Positions 36,381-49,340 are shown, counted from the stretch's first letter. The stretch is 64,000 nucleotides of DNA from Sisyra terminalis (GCA_958496175.1 OY292275.1:21142001-21206000), one strand, 5' to 3'. A program made the numbers and translations. The notes: generated by a model not told the origin, from the letters alone.

Positions 36381-39300
36381 CAATTAAATTTGTTTGCTAT
36401 TTGCTTAGAGACAAATAAAAAATGAAGTTTGTACCATAAGTTGCGTATAATTATACTGTTATACTGTACATCTGTAAACCGTTGTAATGATTACAATGCA
36501 CGAATCTTTCAAATAGCTCACACAAAAATCGAATGAGTTTCAATGTTTAATTACCATACAAAACACCAAAGATAGTGCCAAATTTTAAAAATATAATAAA
36601 AATGGTACAATTATTATACATCAACAAGTATATACTTTGCCATAAATGAACCAAAACTGGAAGTGTCTTGAAAGTTTAACGATTAAAAAAATTGAGAAAA
36701 ACTCAGTTGAGTTTCTAAACAAGATAAAATGAATAAATATGACTTTGTGACTAACATAAATGAATGTTTCTTTAATCAGCATTAACGTGATAATCTGATT
36801 TGTCACGTTTGTATTGAATCTAATTGAAGCGTATACTTGGTTGTATAAATTAATTTCAAACTGTCGTTTATAATAAGCGTCAAAAATGTTACTTCCATAA
36901 AATAACTAACAATTACATAACAAAGCGCCATATTGGAATTTAGAAATTAAAAGCGTTTGAATTTTGTAATCAGAATTAAAATTTCAAAAAAGGAGGAATA
37001 ATTTTTCTACTAAATGCTTAGTTAATTAAAATTCCACTTCACACAGATAGTATCATTTCGTCTTGATTTTTTTTTTTTGTATCGTTGGGACATCGTATAT
37101 TGTGTAAAGATATTAAAAAGTTCAGAAAAATGAGAAATAAATTAATATACATTTCTAAATATCAATGCCGAAATTTTATGTTAATCTCAAATTTCTTTTA
37201 GAAAAGTAATAAGATATCTACACTATACAGGGCTTTGCTTGATCAGCATTCAGTGTATGTGATCGTTAACAAACGATGGTTAAGTTATCCAAGCAATAGT
37301 AAACATTTCTTTGTTTCTTGCTAATAATTTATTAAGAAAAATGAAAGTTTGATTAAATACTTAAAAGTCAGTTTAAATTTATCCTGCCAATTCAAAAATT
37401 TACAACACGGAATACAAGACGATTGAGCGTTTCGGCCTCGAAAAAAATATTTTATGATACTTAAGAGATGTGTAGGTACCAACAATAAATTACTAACAAC
37501 CTAAAAATTTCAGATGTTTATCATAGTTTGTTTTTGCGAAAAAAAAAATTATAAGTGAGAAACAAAAAATATATTTTTCTAACAGTGTACTTAACCGATT
37601 GAGCTTAAATTTTAATATGGTTTAGGGGTTGATAACGCTATTTTTATAAATCATTAACAACTACAAGTATATAGCTTAATAAATGCCGTAGAAAAACATT
37701 TTTATCAAAAAAAAAAAGATTTAACTTTGAAACAATTGAGGTACGATTTAAAAATATTTTTTAAGTTGAATATATTTTCAACATAATGTTGATTTTTTTT
37801 CAAATTGTTTAAAAGAGTAGGCACTATGAAGTGAAAAATACAAGAACCACTTTCGCGCTTAATGTCAGAAAATTAATTTAACTGTATGCATATTCATTTC
37901 ATACTGTTCTTTTTGCAATGAAAAAAAAAACAATTAGGAAAGAATTTGATTTTATTTTTATTCGCCAAATACAAAACTCATTAAATTGCGTTTTTTACAA
38001 TGTTCATTATATTATTAATCTTAAATAATTGTAATAATATTCTTAGTTAGTTATTTCATTTACCTTCAATTTTAAGAAAGTGGTTTTTCCAATTATACAA
38101 ACTTAGTTTTAAGTTTTCGCTGTCTATTATAAAGAATTTTTAAATCAAATCCTTTAGTTATAAATTCATATATCAATAGAACCCGAATGACGCTATTGCT
38201 TTTTGAAAAAAATATTTCAAAAGTGGTACCGAAAGTGTTTCATGGTTAAAAAAATATTTTTTTTTATAGATTCCATAAACTATATCCTTATTTATTACTT
38301 TTTTCTTAAAAATGGATTATTAATCCCTAAATTATAATAAAATTTAAGATCAATTTTTTTTTTGGTTCCTACTTATTTTGTTTGTTATACAATAACTAAT
38401 ACGATAGAATAGAGATAGATGTTGGAAACTTGTAACAATTAAATTGCAATTGAGCTATTTTCGTAATTTAATAATAAAAAATAAATAAAAATTAAAGCTC
38501 GGAATTTCTCTGTTTAATGCTCCTTTTCGCTTCTTTATGTTCTTCTCATGCTTTGCATGATGATTTGGAATTTTCAAGTATCTGGTGTTTATTGTTATGC
38601 ATGAAACATAAGCGTCTGTATGATCCTCCTCCTTTCCTTTCCTCCTTTCCCGTCCTTTTCCTAGCCCAATTTTTGAAGTCGTTCAAAATTTTTACTCAGG
38701 TTATTTTCAAAATTTGTCTATTGATCGCTGCTTTATCTTGTCAATTGTGGTTTTGTGCTGAGTCCAGACTTCCATGTCTTACAGCAGTACAGTATATAGT
38801 ATTTATCTTAAGGGGCACTATGCATTTACTTTAATTAATTAAACTTACTCAATTATTTTTATGCAATTTAAATTCTTCTTGTAATGAATCCACCTACATA
38901 TATTTTAAAGTAAAATACTCTTAACGAAAATGCAGTTTAAAGAGATAACACAATTATTCATGAAAATTTAAATTTAGCATTTTTTTCAAATATGCGTTGT
39001 CACGTTTTTTTCTTAGTATCAGAATACTAATACGTAATTGTTTTTCTGTGATAAATATAATTTACTATTAACCTTATCATTGATCAACGAGTGCCGACTT
39101 CGTAAGTAAAATAGATCGCCTAAGTATTCAACATATCGCAAACATTTTTACTTTTACAAAGATTTTTGTTAGTATTAATACATTTTTGAAAACTAACATT
39201 TAAATAAATAGTAGCAATAGAAAATTGATTTATTTTAATTACATTTTAAGTATCTTCTTTTCACTTATACTTATTATGATTATGTCAAAAATTAAATTAT

Positions 39301-39544
39301 ATTTTTTGAGGTAAATTTTAGGAAAATTGGTATTTTTTGCTTAAGTTATACTTTTGGTAATTTCTGTACTTTAAAATTTAGAAATAAAACAAAATAATAT
39401 TATTTTGATATAAGATGCTAAGGTTCTTTGTGCATGCAACGATAAAAAATAAAAAATCTCGCAAAGAAAAAGTTCTCAGAAAAAGAAAATAATGTTTTAT
39501 TTGCAGAATAAATATGATTATCATGTATGAATTTATAAAGATTT
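36381..39544. other. Non-coding tract
   Basis: AT-rich sequence with many homopolymer A and T runs. A more G+C-rich piece at 38540-38830 is listed separately as a weak retrotransposon relic. No gene was recognised. Confidence 0.5.
38540..38830 (-). mobile_element. Possible LINE reverse-transcriptase relic (weak)
   Basis: The minus strand reads, through broken frames, LYCCKTWKSGLSTKPQLT, reminiscent of the [LLYGCETWTL] block found C-terminal to the RT palm in LINE proteins, followed by an A/G-rich stretch (AGGACGGGAAAGGAGGAAAG). Local base composition departs from the flanks. The plus-strand frame here (38517-38834) is then antisense to the relic. Confidence 0.3.
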
Positions 39545-39700
39545 ATCTTTATATATATAAACTTCTGTACGTGTGTACAGGGCTGAACTCCTCCTAAATC
39601 ACTGGGATTCTATTCTGTTGAAATTTTCTGTGGGTATTTGAGTGGGATCTTGGATGGTTTAGATTTATAATTGGACCATATAAGTGAAAAAGGTGATGAC
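39545..39700 (+). repeat. Dispersed insect repeat fragment
   Basis: TATATATATAAACTTCTGTA, then GAACTCCTCCTAAATCACTG, GAAATTTTCTGTGGGTATTT, GAGTGGGATCTTGGATGGTT and TAGATTTATAATTGGACC. The combination 'GAACTCCTCCTAAA ... TTGAAATTTT ... TGTATTTGAGTGG ... GGATGGTTTAGA' is one I associate with a widespread insect repeat (possibly Helitron-related). I cannot place the boundaries firmly. Confidence 0.4.
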
Positions 39701-39908
39701 AAAATTTGTCTATCAACAACGTAGTGTCTTGATGAAATACAAATATTTTTATAATCTAATAAACGTAATCGTCATTGGACACCTTATTATTGGTTAACGT
39801 TTTTGCTGTGCATGTAAAATAGCATGGGTTGCTAATGGAAAGACTTTTAATGTTACAAGAACATATTTTTAAACTCACGTTATTTATTTACAGCCATTAT
39901 AATATAGA

Positions 39909-40730
39909 ATGGAAGGACAACGTTGCCGGGTTTTGTTAGTCTACTATATAGGTATTAGCCAAAAATCGATGGTATCAAATAATCAGCTTGGTCAACTAAG
40001 GTCACTAAGGTCAACTTGGGATGAGTGTCAAATTACAAAGATACTAAGGGTAATAAAAGAGCCGATACCCTTGACCATCAAGGATACGGGACGTCTTCAT
40101 AGACCCGCAGTCAGTATTTGGTGTCACAAAATCGGCAGTAAAATATACCATCAAAGAATGGACTTATAAAAATTACTGCACAATACGGAAGAACATCATA
40201 GGACAAAAACACAGTAAAAGGATGATAGGAAAACCATCCCTTGTCTTACTGAACTGTCTACCTGTCTACTGAAATACTTTTGTTTATTATTGTTCTGGGG
40301 GCCTTACCTAAGATTCCCTCCGCACAACATCCTAAGTAGGCTATTGCAGCCACTAAAATACTTTATCATACAATGAAACAAATCAGGGTGGTAATGAATT
40401 TAATAGTCGGACACTGTGGACCTCAACCACAAAAACACCTGCATACACTAGTGGTTGATCCTTCATACAGATTTGGTCATACAAAGGACAAAATGACTTC
40501 TCACTTTCAATGGAAATGCGGGGTTCTGAATGAATCGAGACATAAGAACCTAGAAATAGCAAATCCTAAAATCAAAATAGTTCAAAACCACATAATACGT
40601 CGGTTGATATAGGTTCGTCTAGCTACTTGGTCTTAACTAGGTGAAATAGGAACTGAGGAAACACAATAAGCCTGGAAGCTGCGGTGTTGAGGCACAATTA
40701 ACCTTATCCTGGAAGTCTCAAATAAAAAAT
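39909..40730 (+). mobile_element. RNase H-bearing LINE (Jockey/I-type), 3' part, decayed
   Basis: Plus-strand frames, with shifts, show the end of a RNase H domain: LRSTWDECQ-like, then KGNKRADTLD (the conserved GN-x-x-AD block, near 40045-40070). Next comes VFGVTKSAVKYTIKEWTYKN with IIGQKHSKRMIGKPS. After that an open stretch from 40373 reads VVMNLIVGHCGPQPQKHLHT, carrying the GHC-x-x-[Q/N]-x-HLH block of the post-RNase H region. The stop-containing remainder (CTTGGTCTTAACTAGGTGAA, GGAAGCTGCGGTGTTGAGGC) looks like the 3' UTR, ending at an A-rich AATAAAAAATAAAATAAG. The plus frames at 39909-40169 and 40373-40612 belong to this relic, not to host genes. The part between them (about 40240-40360) is poorly matched and may contain an insertion. 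Confidence 0.8.
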
Positions 40731-43700
40731 AAAATAAGAAGTATTATGCCTAGATAGTATTATTATGTTTGTGTGTAACAAATTATTGACATACAAAATC
40801 AAATTCAGGAAATATAGATATCTAGAAGATAAATTTCAGAAAAGCATAATGAGTTTGTTGTTTTAAATATCACTGTTATTTTGATGTTGTATGAGATTTT
40901 GATTTTTTATTATAAAATAATTAATAATTTGAACTTATTATAAAATTACGCATGGTTAAATTAAAATTCTCAATATAAAAAAAATCAATAGCTAATAGTC
41001 ATTGATAAAAATTCATCCGCAAAAACCTGTTTCTCATTGAAAAAAAATCTTTTTTTCAAACTCACGTTGATGAACTTGTGAAATTCTGAAGAACAACATA
41101 AAATTAAATATCAAACTCTGAACGAATCATCTTCACCAAAATGAAGTGATAAAAATTTTTTTTGAATGAGTATTATATTTTTTCAAGCTTTCCTGTAATT
41201 ATCATTTAAATTGTTGGCTAACTTTATGCATAACTTAGATTTTATGCGATTTTACATAGACACAATGTGAGAAATGTTAATATTAACCGCAAAAATATAT
41301 ACTTGCGTCAATCTTGAATTTGCATTCGCAAAAAGTAACTCCATTTTGCGGAAAATGAGTAATAAACCTATTGAAGGTAATAAATACAATAAAATCAAAC
41401 AAAGCTACAAAACACTAATTTCTTTGTATGAATTACAACAATTAAAATTAAAATTAACATTTCTTCGCAGTTTAAGTGAAAACCGCACAATTTTCATGAG
41501 ACATATTTTATTTTGTTTTTTTTTAGGCTTATAGTGATTCACATCTATTGTTCTTGATATATAAAAGATTAAAAATATTAAAACACTTTTTTTATTAATT
41601 GTAATTTGAAAAAAAAAATATTTGCATTATTCAATGTAAAAATATGAATGATTCATTGATTTGCATAAATTTGTATGCATAATAGAAACTCAAGAATTGA
41701 AAGACGCATAAATTGAATCATCTCAGTCAAAATCAATTTTGCGAAAGCTGTGTATAAATACACAACTGAAATTTATATAGCATTGAAATTTTTGAAAACA
41801 TTATTATTTCAGTAATGTGAGCACAATGTTTTGAGCCTGATGTTATAAATTAATTTTATATAATTAATCCCAGAACATAATAACATATGTTTTAATTGTA
41901 AAATGATAGTCAACAATTGCTTGAAATTAAATAGAGAAATTAACCACAAGTTATAGGATTGTATATATCATTAAGCATAGCTATACATTCATATATTACA
42001 ATCAAAATAAAATGTTTTGTATTTTAGATAAATCTACTTTCTCTCAATTCACTTTTGACTCTCATTTACACAATTTATAAATAAAGTGATATTATCCGGA
42101 TAACAAAACAATCTTTAGAAATTACCTTTAATTGTTAAATTTGAAATGTCTTAATTTAACTTTCAAAATGATATTTTTTATTGAAAACAATACGCTGAAA
42201 ACAAAAACTTAAATCCATTTAAAAAGGTTTTTTTTTTTGGTGTTTTTATTTATCGTAATTTTATAACAACCAAGAATTTTAGCGACTCTAGAGTTAATAC
42301 AAATCGTAAATCGAGAAACATCGAATCCAGCGCACCTACCAGCTTTGGAGCGGTCACCGTAACCACTTGTCCACCAAAAAGGTTAAAACTAACTTATTCG
42401 CTATGTAAAATTACAGCCTCGTTTTTATAGATCTTAATCAAAATTGATTTAAAATGATTGAAAAACTTCTCTTTTTACACCTAATAAACTAGTTTTTCCA
42501 AAACAAGCATTTGTAATCAACTATTTAAATACATTAGGCAAAAACTTCTGCGGTTTAAAACTGTTAACGGCAAAAGAAAGTTTTTTATTCCAAAATTTGC
42601 CTTCATTTACTACTATAATTTAGGCCCTTATTACATTTAAGATTATTAGACATTTGTCACCTCAAAAATGGCTTAAAATATAATAATTTTAATTTTGAAA
42701 AATTTGCTTTTTTCTAAATCTCCAAATTATTTTGATCCAAGTTTAATAAAAAAATGAAGCCGTAATTCTGAATAGTGATCAGCATGTTACTCGTTACCAT
42801 AACTATTTTTCATATGCCCTGAATATTCATATTAAAAACTGTAATGTTGCAAAAAGAACTAAATAATTTAGATAGAAAAACATTATACCTGCTCATACAA
42901 TGTTTATGTTATCAATAGAATCCAATTTTTGGTTCGTGTAGTTTGACTATTGTGCTTATAGCTTAGAAATCAAGAAATATAATATGAAACCAAATTAGTT
43001 CATTAGTAAATTAGGTCAAACAACATAGATAGATCATTATAACTTCCTACGAACCAGACTTATCTTATCAGAATGAAACAGTGCTATTTTATCAAAATAA
43101 AAACATTATAATACAAGAAATAATTTTTTTAAAAATTAAAAATTCATGTTTACAAATTGAAATTTTGATCTCATTTTTTATTTATTAGTATATCGGAAAT
43201 TAAATAGAAGCATTCAAAAGTTATCTTTCTAAAAATTTTATTGATTCTTTTCTTCTCTAATATTCATTTGATTGTTAGAGTTAGAGAAAATCCTGGAATG
43301 ATGTAAGTAAGGAATGGATTGCCGTAACCTAATGGATCTTGATAGGGGGAGACAGTACTAAACAAAATTCTTGCCTAAAGTAAAAAAAGCTATCTACCTA
43401 TATAGCTAGTGGTGTAACTAGATTTTTTACGCCCTTAAGTTAATTCAAACTACTTGACCCCTACTATTCTAAAAATTTTTTTCAACAATTTATATAAAGG
43501 AAAATTATTCTTAAGTTAAAAGTAAAACTGAAATAGATATATTAAATGAAACATAGATATGTTTAAATAATTTTTCGCCTAGATTTTCCAGTCACAAAAT
43601 CAATTAGTCTTCGTGTTTAATTGACTTGCTTCTTTATCCTCAGTAGCGATCATTTGACGAAAAAAAAAACACAAAAATGTTTCTTTAATTTCAAAACCCC

Positions 43701-44824
43701 GCTAATATACACGGTATCCAAAAGGGGTACGTAAAGCCGAGGGTCCGAAAGTGTTGCCTCCAGTTGCTTCTCTGTAGCTTTCTGCTATAAGCTAACTATA
43801 ACGTCGCTTATTAAACTTAATAATTACTTTTTGCAAATACCTACATGTCTTGACTAAAATTTTAAATTTTTATTGTAATAAGAGTGAAATTTATTCAAAA
43901 TACCTTTCTAGAAATTTAAGATTTAAATCATTCATTCCTAATATTTCTCAATTGTAATTCCGTTGTATAAGCTCTGATATACAAAAGTTCTAATTTAACA
44001 ACTTCTATTGTAGTAAATTTGATTTTAGACAAATTTCCAAAATTAATGAATTCAAAATAGAATAGACTACAAAAATAAATCTACCAATATTTCAATGAAA
44101 AAAATGAACAAAATTTGGATATTCTTATTTGAAAATTATGTATTACGTACCAACCAAGAATGATAAGAACTTCAAATAATAAGATGTTACGGGAGGTAAT
44201 GGTAACAAGCTATGCCAGACAGCCGAAGAGTTGTCAAAAGAGAAAACTTAACTATCCAAATTTCCATTTTATTTCAATCGCTACATTTTCGCCACATTTA
44301 AGTGGCTAAAATCGAAAACTTAAATAAGATTAAAAAAGGATTTTGCGATATGCTTAGTAATCAATTAATTTTTTAATGATTTTGAATGAAGACAGCATCC
44401 TGATGGGAATGTAGAAGACGACAATTGCACAGTCGATTCTTTTTATAAGGAATCCACTTGATCAAAGTGGACTGTGGAAAGCGGCATTCATTTTTTTACA
44501 CTAAAATGCGAACATAAAAATATCTCGTCAAATCATTAATATTCTATACTGAAATAGAAATAAAAACTTTAAAATAACTAGACAATAATATAGCATTAAT
44601 TTGCTCACTAGACGTCAAAAGGTTGATGATGTAGAGTTGTTTCAAAATTTTATGTTTTAATTTTATGTTAAAAAAACGACTTTACTTTCCGGTTCCCCTA
44701 TTAAACTTCCAGTACAGAAACATTATATATAAAATTTTAATTTTCATTACATATTTTATATTATTTAAAAATTCCAAACTTCCTAATAGTGTTCATAAAA
44801 ATGAAGAATGCCTAAGAATTAAGT
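40731..44824. other. Non-coding tract
   Basis: AT-rich sequence around the minus-strand SINE at 42252. A 10-bp hairpin of TTGAAAAAAA/TTTTTTTCAA lies at 41037-41059. Near 43410-43470, AGTGGTGTAACTAG and ACGCCC look like one end of a DNA element whose partner I could not find. About 43710-43780 is richer in G+C (AAAAGGGGTACGTAAAGCCG) and unassigned. The plus frame at 41274-41534 is not recognisable. Confidence 0.5.
42252..42375 (-). mobile_element. tRNA-derived SINE copy
   Basis: The minus strand reads GGTGGACAAGTGGTTACGG, TGACCGCTCCAAAGCTGGTA, GGATTCGATG, TTTCTCGATTTACG, ATTAACTCTAGAGTCGCTAA, TTATAAAATTACGATAAA. Compared with the others it lacks about 20 bases just after the B-box region (the ATCGAGCAAATTT block). 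Confidence 0.7.
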
Positions 44825-45132
44825 AAGGGGCCATCCATAAATTACGTCACACATTTACAAAAGGAGGAAATCAATATGTGTCATCGTTTAACAATAGCGA
44901 ACGGTGGTTAAGGGCTTCGTAACGTCACAGGCCAAAACTTAAAATATTAAAACGCAAAATTTGAAATCATTGATTTCTTTATTTTAATTATTTCTAATTA
45001 CAAAACTAAAAAAATATATAACGTCACATCAAGCGGAAGATGGTTTTAAAAATGTGGCCTCTTGTGACAAAGATGGGGGGAGGGGGTGTAAAATCGTAAA
45101 ATTGATGTGACATAATTTATGGGTGGCTCTTT
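44825..45132. mobile_element. 308-bp inverted-repeat element (MITE)
   Basis: Terminal inverted repeats of 28 bp: left 44825-44852 begins AAGGGGCCATCCATAAATTA and continues CGTCACAC; right, read inward on the minus strand, begins AAAGAGCCACCCATAAATTA and continues TGTCACAT. They match at 23 of 28 positions. TAACGTCACA recurs inside (near 44919 and 45020). No coding capacity. I could not settle a target duplication, so the superfamily is open. Confidence 0.75.
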
Positions 45133-48100
45133 ATAAAAACAAAAATCTAAATTTAGCAAACATTGTTTAAATTGATTGAAGTAATCAAATTAATCTAAAC
45201 ATAATCGAAAGATAAATTAACTTAGAAATTAATTCCACTGAAAAGTAAAATTATTTATCTGCAAAATAAGCAGATCAATTAAATCCGTGTTTTTTTAATG
45301 TTTTTTTCTACACAAACTGAACAGTTCTAAAATTATTTGTTGAATTCAGCACCGCATTTAATGTAGGTGCTCTGTTTTTCTTGAGGTTTTATCTATTGAG
45401 ATTTCTCCTTTTTTGCTTAGTATGGAAAAAACCAATTAAAAATAAACGCGATTGAGCAAAGTATGATTGAAACACTAAATATTGTACAGTTATAACAAGT
45501 TAAGATAATCTAAATTACAATTGCTTTATATTCTACAAAGATATTTCCGAATTCTAAAACCTTTTTTTTAGTGTAAATTTTGATTTTTCGATTTTTCAAT
45601 TGCACTTTACTTCTTTGTAGTACCTACATATATTTAATTCTAAAAAAGAGAAAAGTTTTATTGTTTATATAATTTGAAATAATAAGTAGATATATATGTT
45701 ACGCTTGAGCTTATTTAACTAACCTAGTTATTTAAATATAATACAAATAATTATTATTAAACAAACATTAATTTCGATAGCTTTATCAGTCAATTATAAT
45801 TTTATATACGTTCTTTATTAAAAGTTAAATAAATATTGTATCAAAAACGCGGAAATAACATTATAAAACAAACTATAAGACATTTAAGATGTTATCATTG
45901 GATAGTTAAAAAATTATACATCTTCATGGGTAATGTAAAAAGAATAATAAAATATTTGTCGTTTCAATCTTTGAAATAAAGAAAATATTTTTATTTTCCA
46001 AGCATAGCGTTACTCATTAATCATAAGACAAGCGAATTGGAATTTGTACATAGCTTTAGTTCTTTAACCTATTCGTTTAGCTAATACGTGACTTCTAACC
46101 GTAAAATAGAAAATTATTAAAGCCTACATATCTCCGATCCCCGCAAAATCGAAAGACGGCCTTGCATTGTTACGTTTCAATTAAACGACACAATAATAAT
46201 GATGATAATAATTTAGCCATCAGCCATTCTATGTGATAAGAATCTTATATCCAGCACACATTATCATTATTATTATTGTTAAACGTTTAAAAAATATGAA
46301 AAGCCTAATCATTGTTTTAAACTAAAGTTTTAATACTTACTCTTTTCTTGTCTATATAACAGGCTTCTATTGAGTCAAAAATAATTAATTGTAATTTTTA
46401 TAACTTTCTAGAACTAGACTGATGAATTTTTGAATAATAGCCGAACTAATGAATTTCTAATTTAAAGTAAATGAACCAGAACTTTTTTTTCTTCCTATAC
46501 GTCTTATATATAGATTTATTAATTGAGCAGCAATATAAAAGATAAAGAAGAATGTTTAATAAAGTTTTTGATTCTGTTAATTCTCCGTAATAATGTCTCA
46601 TGAAAGGTTAAAAGAAAGTTTAAAAAAAAGTAAGCGTTATATAATCACGGATATTAAAATGAAACAATAACAGCGATAACTAAACATTATCTTAATAGAT
46701 GGTTTTATTCAAATTTCTCTCATAAAGAAAAACCAGTTTTCAGATCTGAATTGGTTATAAAGAAATATTTGATTGGCGATATTAAAATGATTAATTCTTA
46801 ACAATTTACTTTAACGAATGTCTTCCATAAGAAACGTTAGAGAAAAAAATCTGTTGCGTAAGATGAGGAAGTGGAAGTTATATAAGAGGATATATGTATA
46901 ATGTACATAAATACTCTTCTGACAATTATGGTGTTGTGTTTACGAGTATTAAGATAGGTACATCAAAATTTAATTTTAACCAACCAAGATATCGAAAATG
47001 CAAAACCAAGAATTTAGAAAATCCGATACTTTCTCCACATTATTTTGATTTCTAAATTCTACGCTTGCTTTTTGTGCAAATTGAATTATAAAGATATTAT
47101 CTTTTTTTCCGATTTTTCGAAAATAAATGGTTTATAACAATGAACTTGAGGCTATTAATAACACAAATAATGACCCTGCGTTACGAAAGATAATTCAAAT
47201 TGTGAAATGAGAATCCGCTTCATAGAGATGCTGAGATTCTTAAACTTGAATAAATTACAATTTCGTAACATGACAAATTGTCATTTTCAAACGATTTATA
47301 TTTCTATGAGATTAAAAACTTAATTAATATTACAAAACATTAAGAAATAAATGCTGTTTGAGTGCATGTAATACTTTGATGTTGTCGTTTTGGTGTAGGT
47401 ACCTACGAATTATACATTAGTAAAGCTAAACATTTGATTTTTGCATTCATTTGTACATTGTTTAACCCAGGTAGGTAAATTAAATTAGTGCGTATATAGT
47501 GGTAGGAAGCTACATTTTTAAAGTTTTATATTTTGAAATACTGAATGAAAAATAAATGTCATCTTTATGGTTAACAACTCGTAGTTTTAAATAGTTAAAT
47601 AATTTTTCCATGGATTTTAAGAATATTTGATCAAACTCTCCCACGAAAACATAATTTTTACCAACCAAATTATAATTAAATGTTTCGATATAAAAATCAT
47701 GACTTTTTTTGAAATTTTTTAACTATTCGAATTTATTTATAAACGTAGTTTTTAACGTAAGTACTTTGGAGTAATTGAATTGATTTATTGGAAAGGCTTA
47801 ACTCCAGAACTTTTGAAACAAAGTTAACGACAAAATATTTTTCTTTTTTTTTTTTGAAAATTTTATTGTTGAAAAATAATTAAGCATTGTAAAACGTTGT
47901 CCTTAACATTGGCTTATAAGTGTCATAAATTTATCTAGGGCATATTGAAATAATTTGACCCTTCTTTTATTATTTAAAATTTTCATCACAAATTAAATAA
48001 AAAATCTGAAGAGTATTTTGACAGAAGGTTGAGTAGAATCTTATTCTTTTTGCTTGGATGTACTCTTATTTTATTTACAGCACTATGTGCTACCCTTTAG

Positions 48101-48388
48101 TATTCATTTTTTTCCTATCAAGTTTTAAATAATCAAGTGACTATAGAATTTTTAAAACTATGGTAAGAAGAGAAATAAACTATTGCAGAATTTGAACTCA
48201 GTACTCACTTATTGCCTAACAGTGACCACTGTCTCTTTAATGGGCTTATGGAATGACTGTTTTTATGCAATTTTAACTAAGACCTTCCTTTTGAAAAAAA
48301 AATACAACTGGAGAAAAAACGCTTGTGAAATATTTCAATTGAGATTCATTCTTAGTTTTACAAGGAATAGTTAAATTGTTCATTAAGA
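45133..48388. other. Non-coding tract
   Basis: AT-rich sequence. The only structure noticed is the inverted ATAATGATG/ATCATTATT segment at 46188-46283. The frame at 48183-48374 is unremarkable. Confidence 0.5.
46188..46283. repeat. Segment flanked by inverted AAT-type microsatellites
   Basis: CACAATAATAATGATGATAA on the left and TTATCATTATTATTATTG on the right are inverse complements around a unique core with TTAGCCATCAGCCATTC and the palindromic ATAAGAATCTTAT. On the minus strand the core, GTGCTGGATATAAGATTC..GGCTGATGGCTAA followed by (ATTATC)n, resembles the 3' end of a LINE or SINE with a microsatellite tail. Identity not established. Confidence 0.5.
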
Positions 48389-49140
48389 CTAAGGGCCCCG
48401 ATATTTTCACTTACGGATAGATGAACCCTATCCCGAAAGGTTCTATGATAGTTGCCCACTAGAAAATTCCTTACACGAAAATTGTCCACAAAAAGTTGCG
48501 CACTACCATTGTTGCTAACAATAAAGTTACCCACGTAGAAATTACCGCACAATGATATATCCTCACATGGAAACTAACCCATAAAAAATAAATTATTATT
48601 TAAGTAATTGTTAGTAAGCATTTTGTAATAATACTTACTTATTTGAAAAAAATATCTTATTGTTTAAAAAAATCATAAATTAAAAAAAAAATAAGGGCTC
48701 ATGTCCCTTTCGGTGACGTCAATATCTGGTAACGTTTCAATTTCTACTTTGTCTTTAATTTAATTCGAGACTTTTTATTAGTTTAATTTTAATATTGTAA
48801 AATATCGTTATGTTAACAACACTATTACAATACTAATAGTAAATTAAATATTTAATAAAATAAATATTTTATCTTGGGGGTTAATTTCTAGGTGAGGATA
48901 TATCATTGTGCGTAAATTTCTATATGGGTAACTTTTGTGGGAACATTTTTCTGGTGGGCAAATGTCTGTTCGCCATCCCGAAGATAGCTATGAAATAGAA
49001 TATGGATAAATTATCAGTTAGAATAATTTTACGCATATGACTATTTTAAAATGAAAAAACGCATATTTTCTCTATCCTCCAAATAAAATTGTATCTGGAA
49101 GATAAACTTAACTATCTATATGGGAAAATACCGGCTCTAA
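48389..49140. mobile_element. Second copy of the CTAAG-TIR family, split by an insertion
   Basis: The left end CTAAGGGCCCCGATATTTTC and the right end, read inward on the minus strand, TTAGAGCCGGTATTTTCCC are inverted and match the termini of the 5156-5350 element. The right half (48983-49140), on the minus strand, contains AATTTTATTTGGAGGATAG and AAAATATGCGTTTTTTC, aligning with the interior of that element. The host copy is interrupted at 48438-48974 by another element; leaving that out, it would be about 200 bp, like its sibling. Confidence 0.65.
48438..48974. mobile_element. Foldback-like element nested in the 48389-49140 copy
   Basis: An imperfect palindrome with long arms. Left arm 48522-48580 and right arm 48878-48936 pair over about 59 bp with few mismatches, sharing GTGAGGATATATCATTGTGC. 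The pairing continues outward at lower quality: TTGCCCACTAGAAAA near the left end and TTGCCCACCAGAAAA read inward from the right end. Direct repeats ATCCCGAA at 48430-48437 and 48975-48982 flank it, as an 8-bp target duplication would. The arms hold short GTGGGTAACTT-like units repeated at about 14-19 bp. There is no transposase; the 64-codon minus frame at 48358-48552 simply translates the arm. Confidence 0.7.
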
Positions 49141-49340
49141 ATATAATCCATACCAAGATAAACTAATTTCATTAGTAGAATATGAAAAAATTAATACAAA
49201 CGTGCAACACTCCAAATCTATGTTTAAGAATTAATGACAATAAATATTTTTAAATGCTAGTAGAAGATTCATGTGCTCAAGGAACTAACCATTTAACAAA
49301 TTAGGCCATGGTTTTTTTTCTTCCGAACTAGTTTAGTTTT

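Noticed and set aside
41274..41534. 86-codon plus frame as a small protein gene
   Set aside because: No family similarity, ends in a T-run (FCFFLGL), and nothing suggests promoter, splice sites or conservation.
48358..48552. 64-codon minus frame with VGNF-like repeats as a repeat protein
   Set aside because: The apparent peptide repeat is a translation of the short DNA units in the arm of the foldback element; the opposite arm does not keep the frame.
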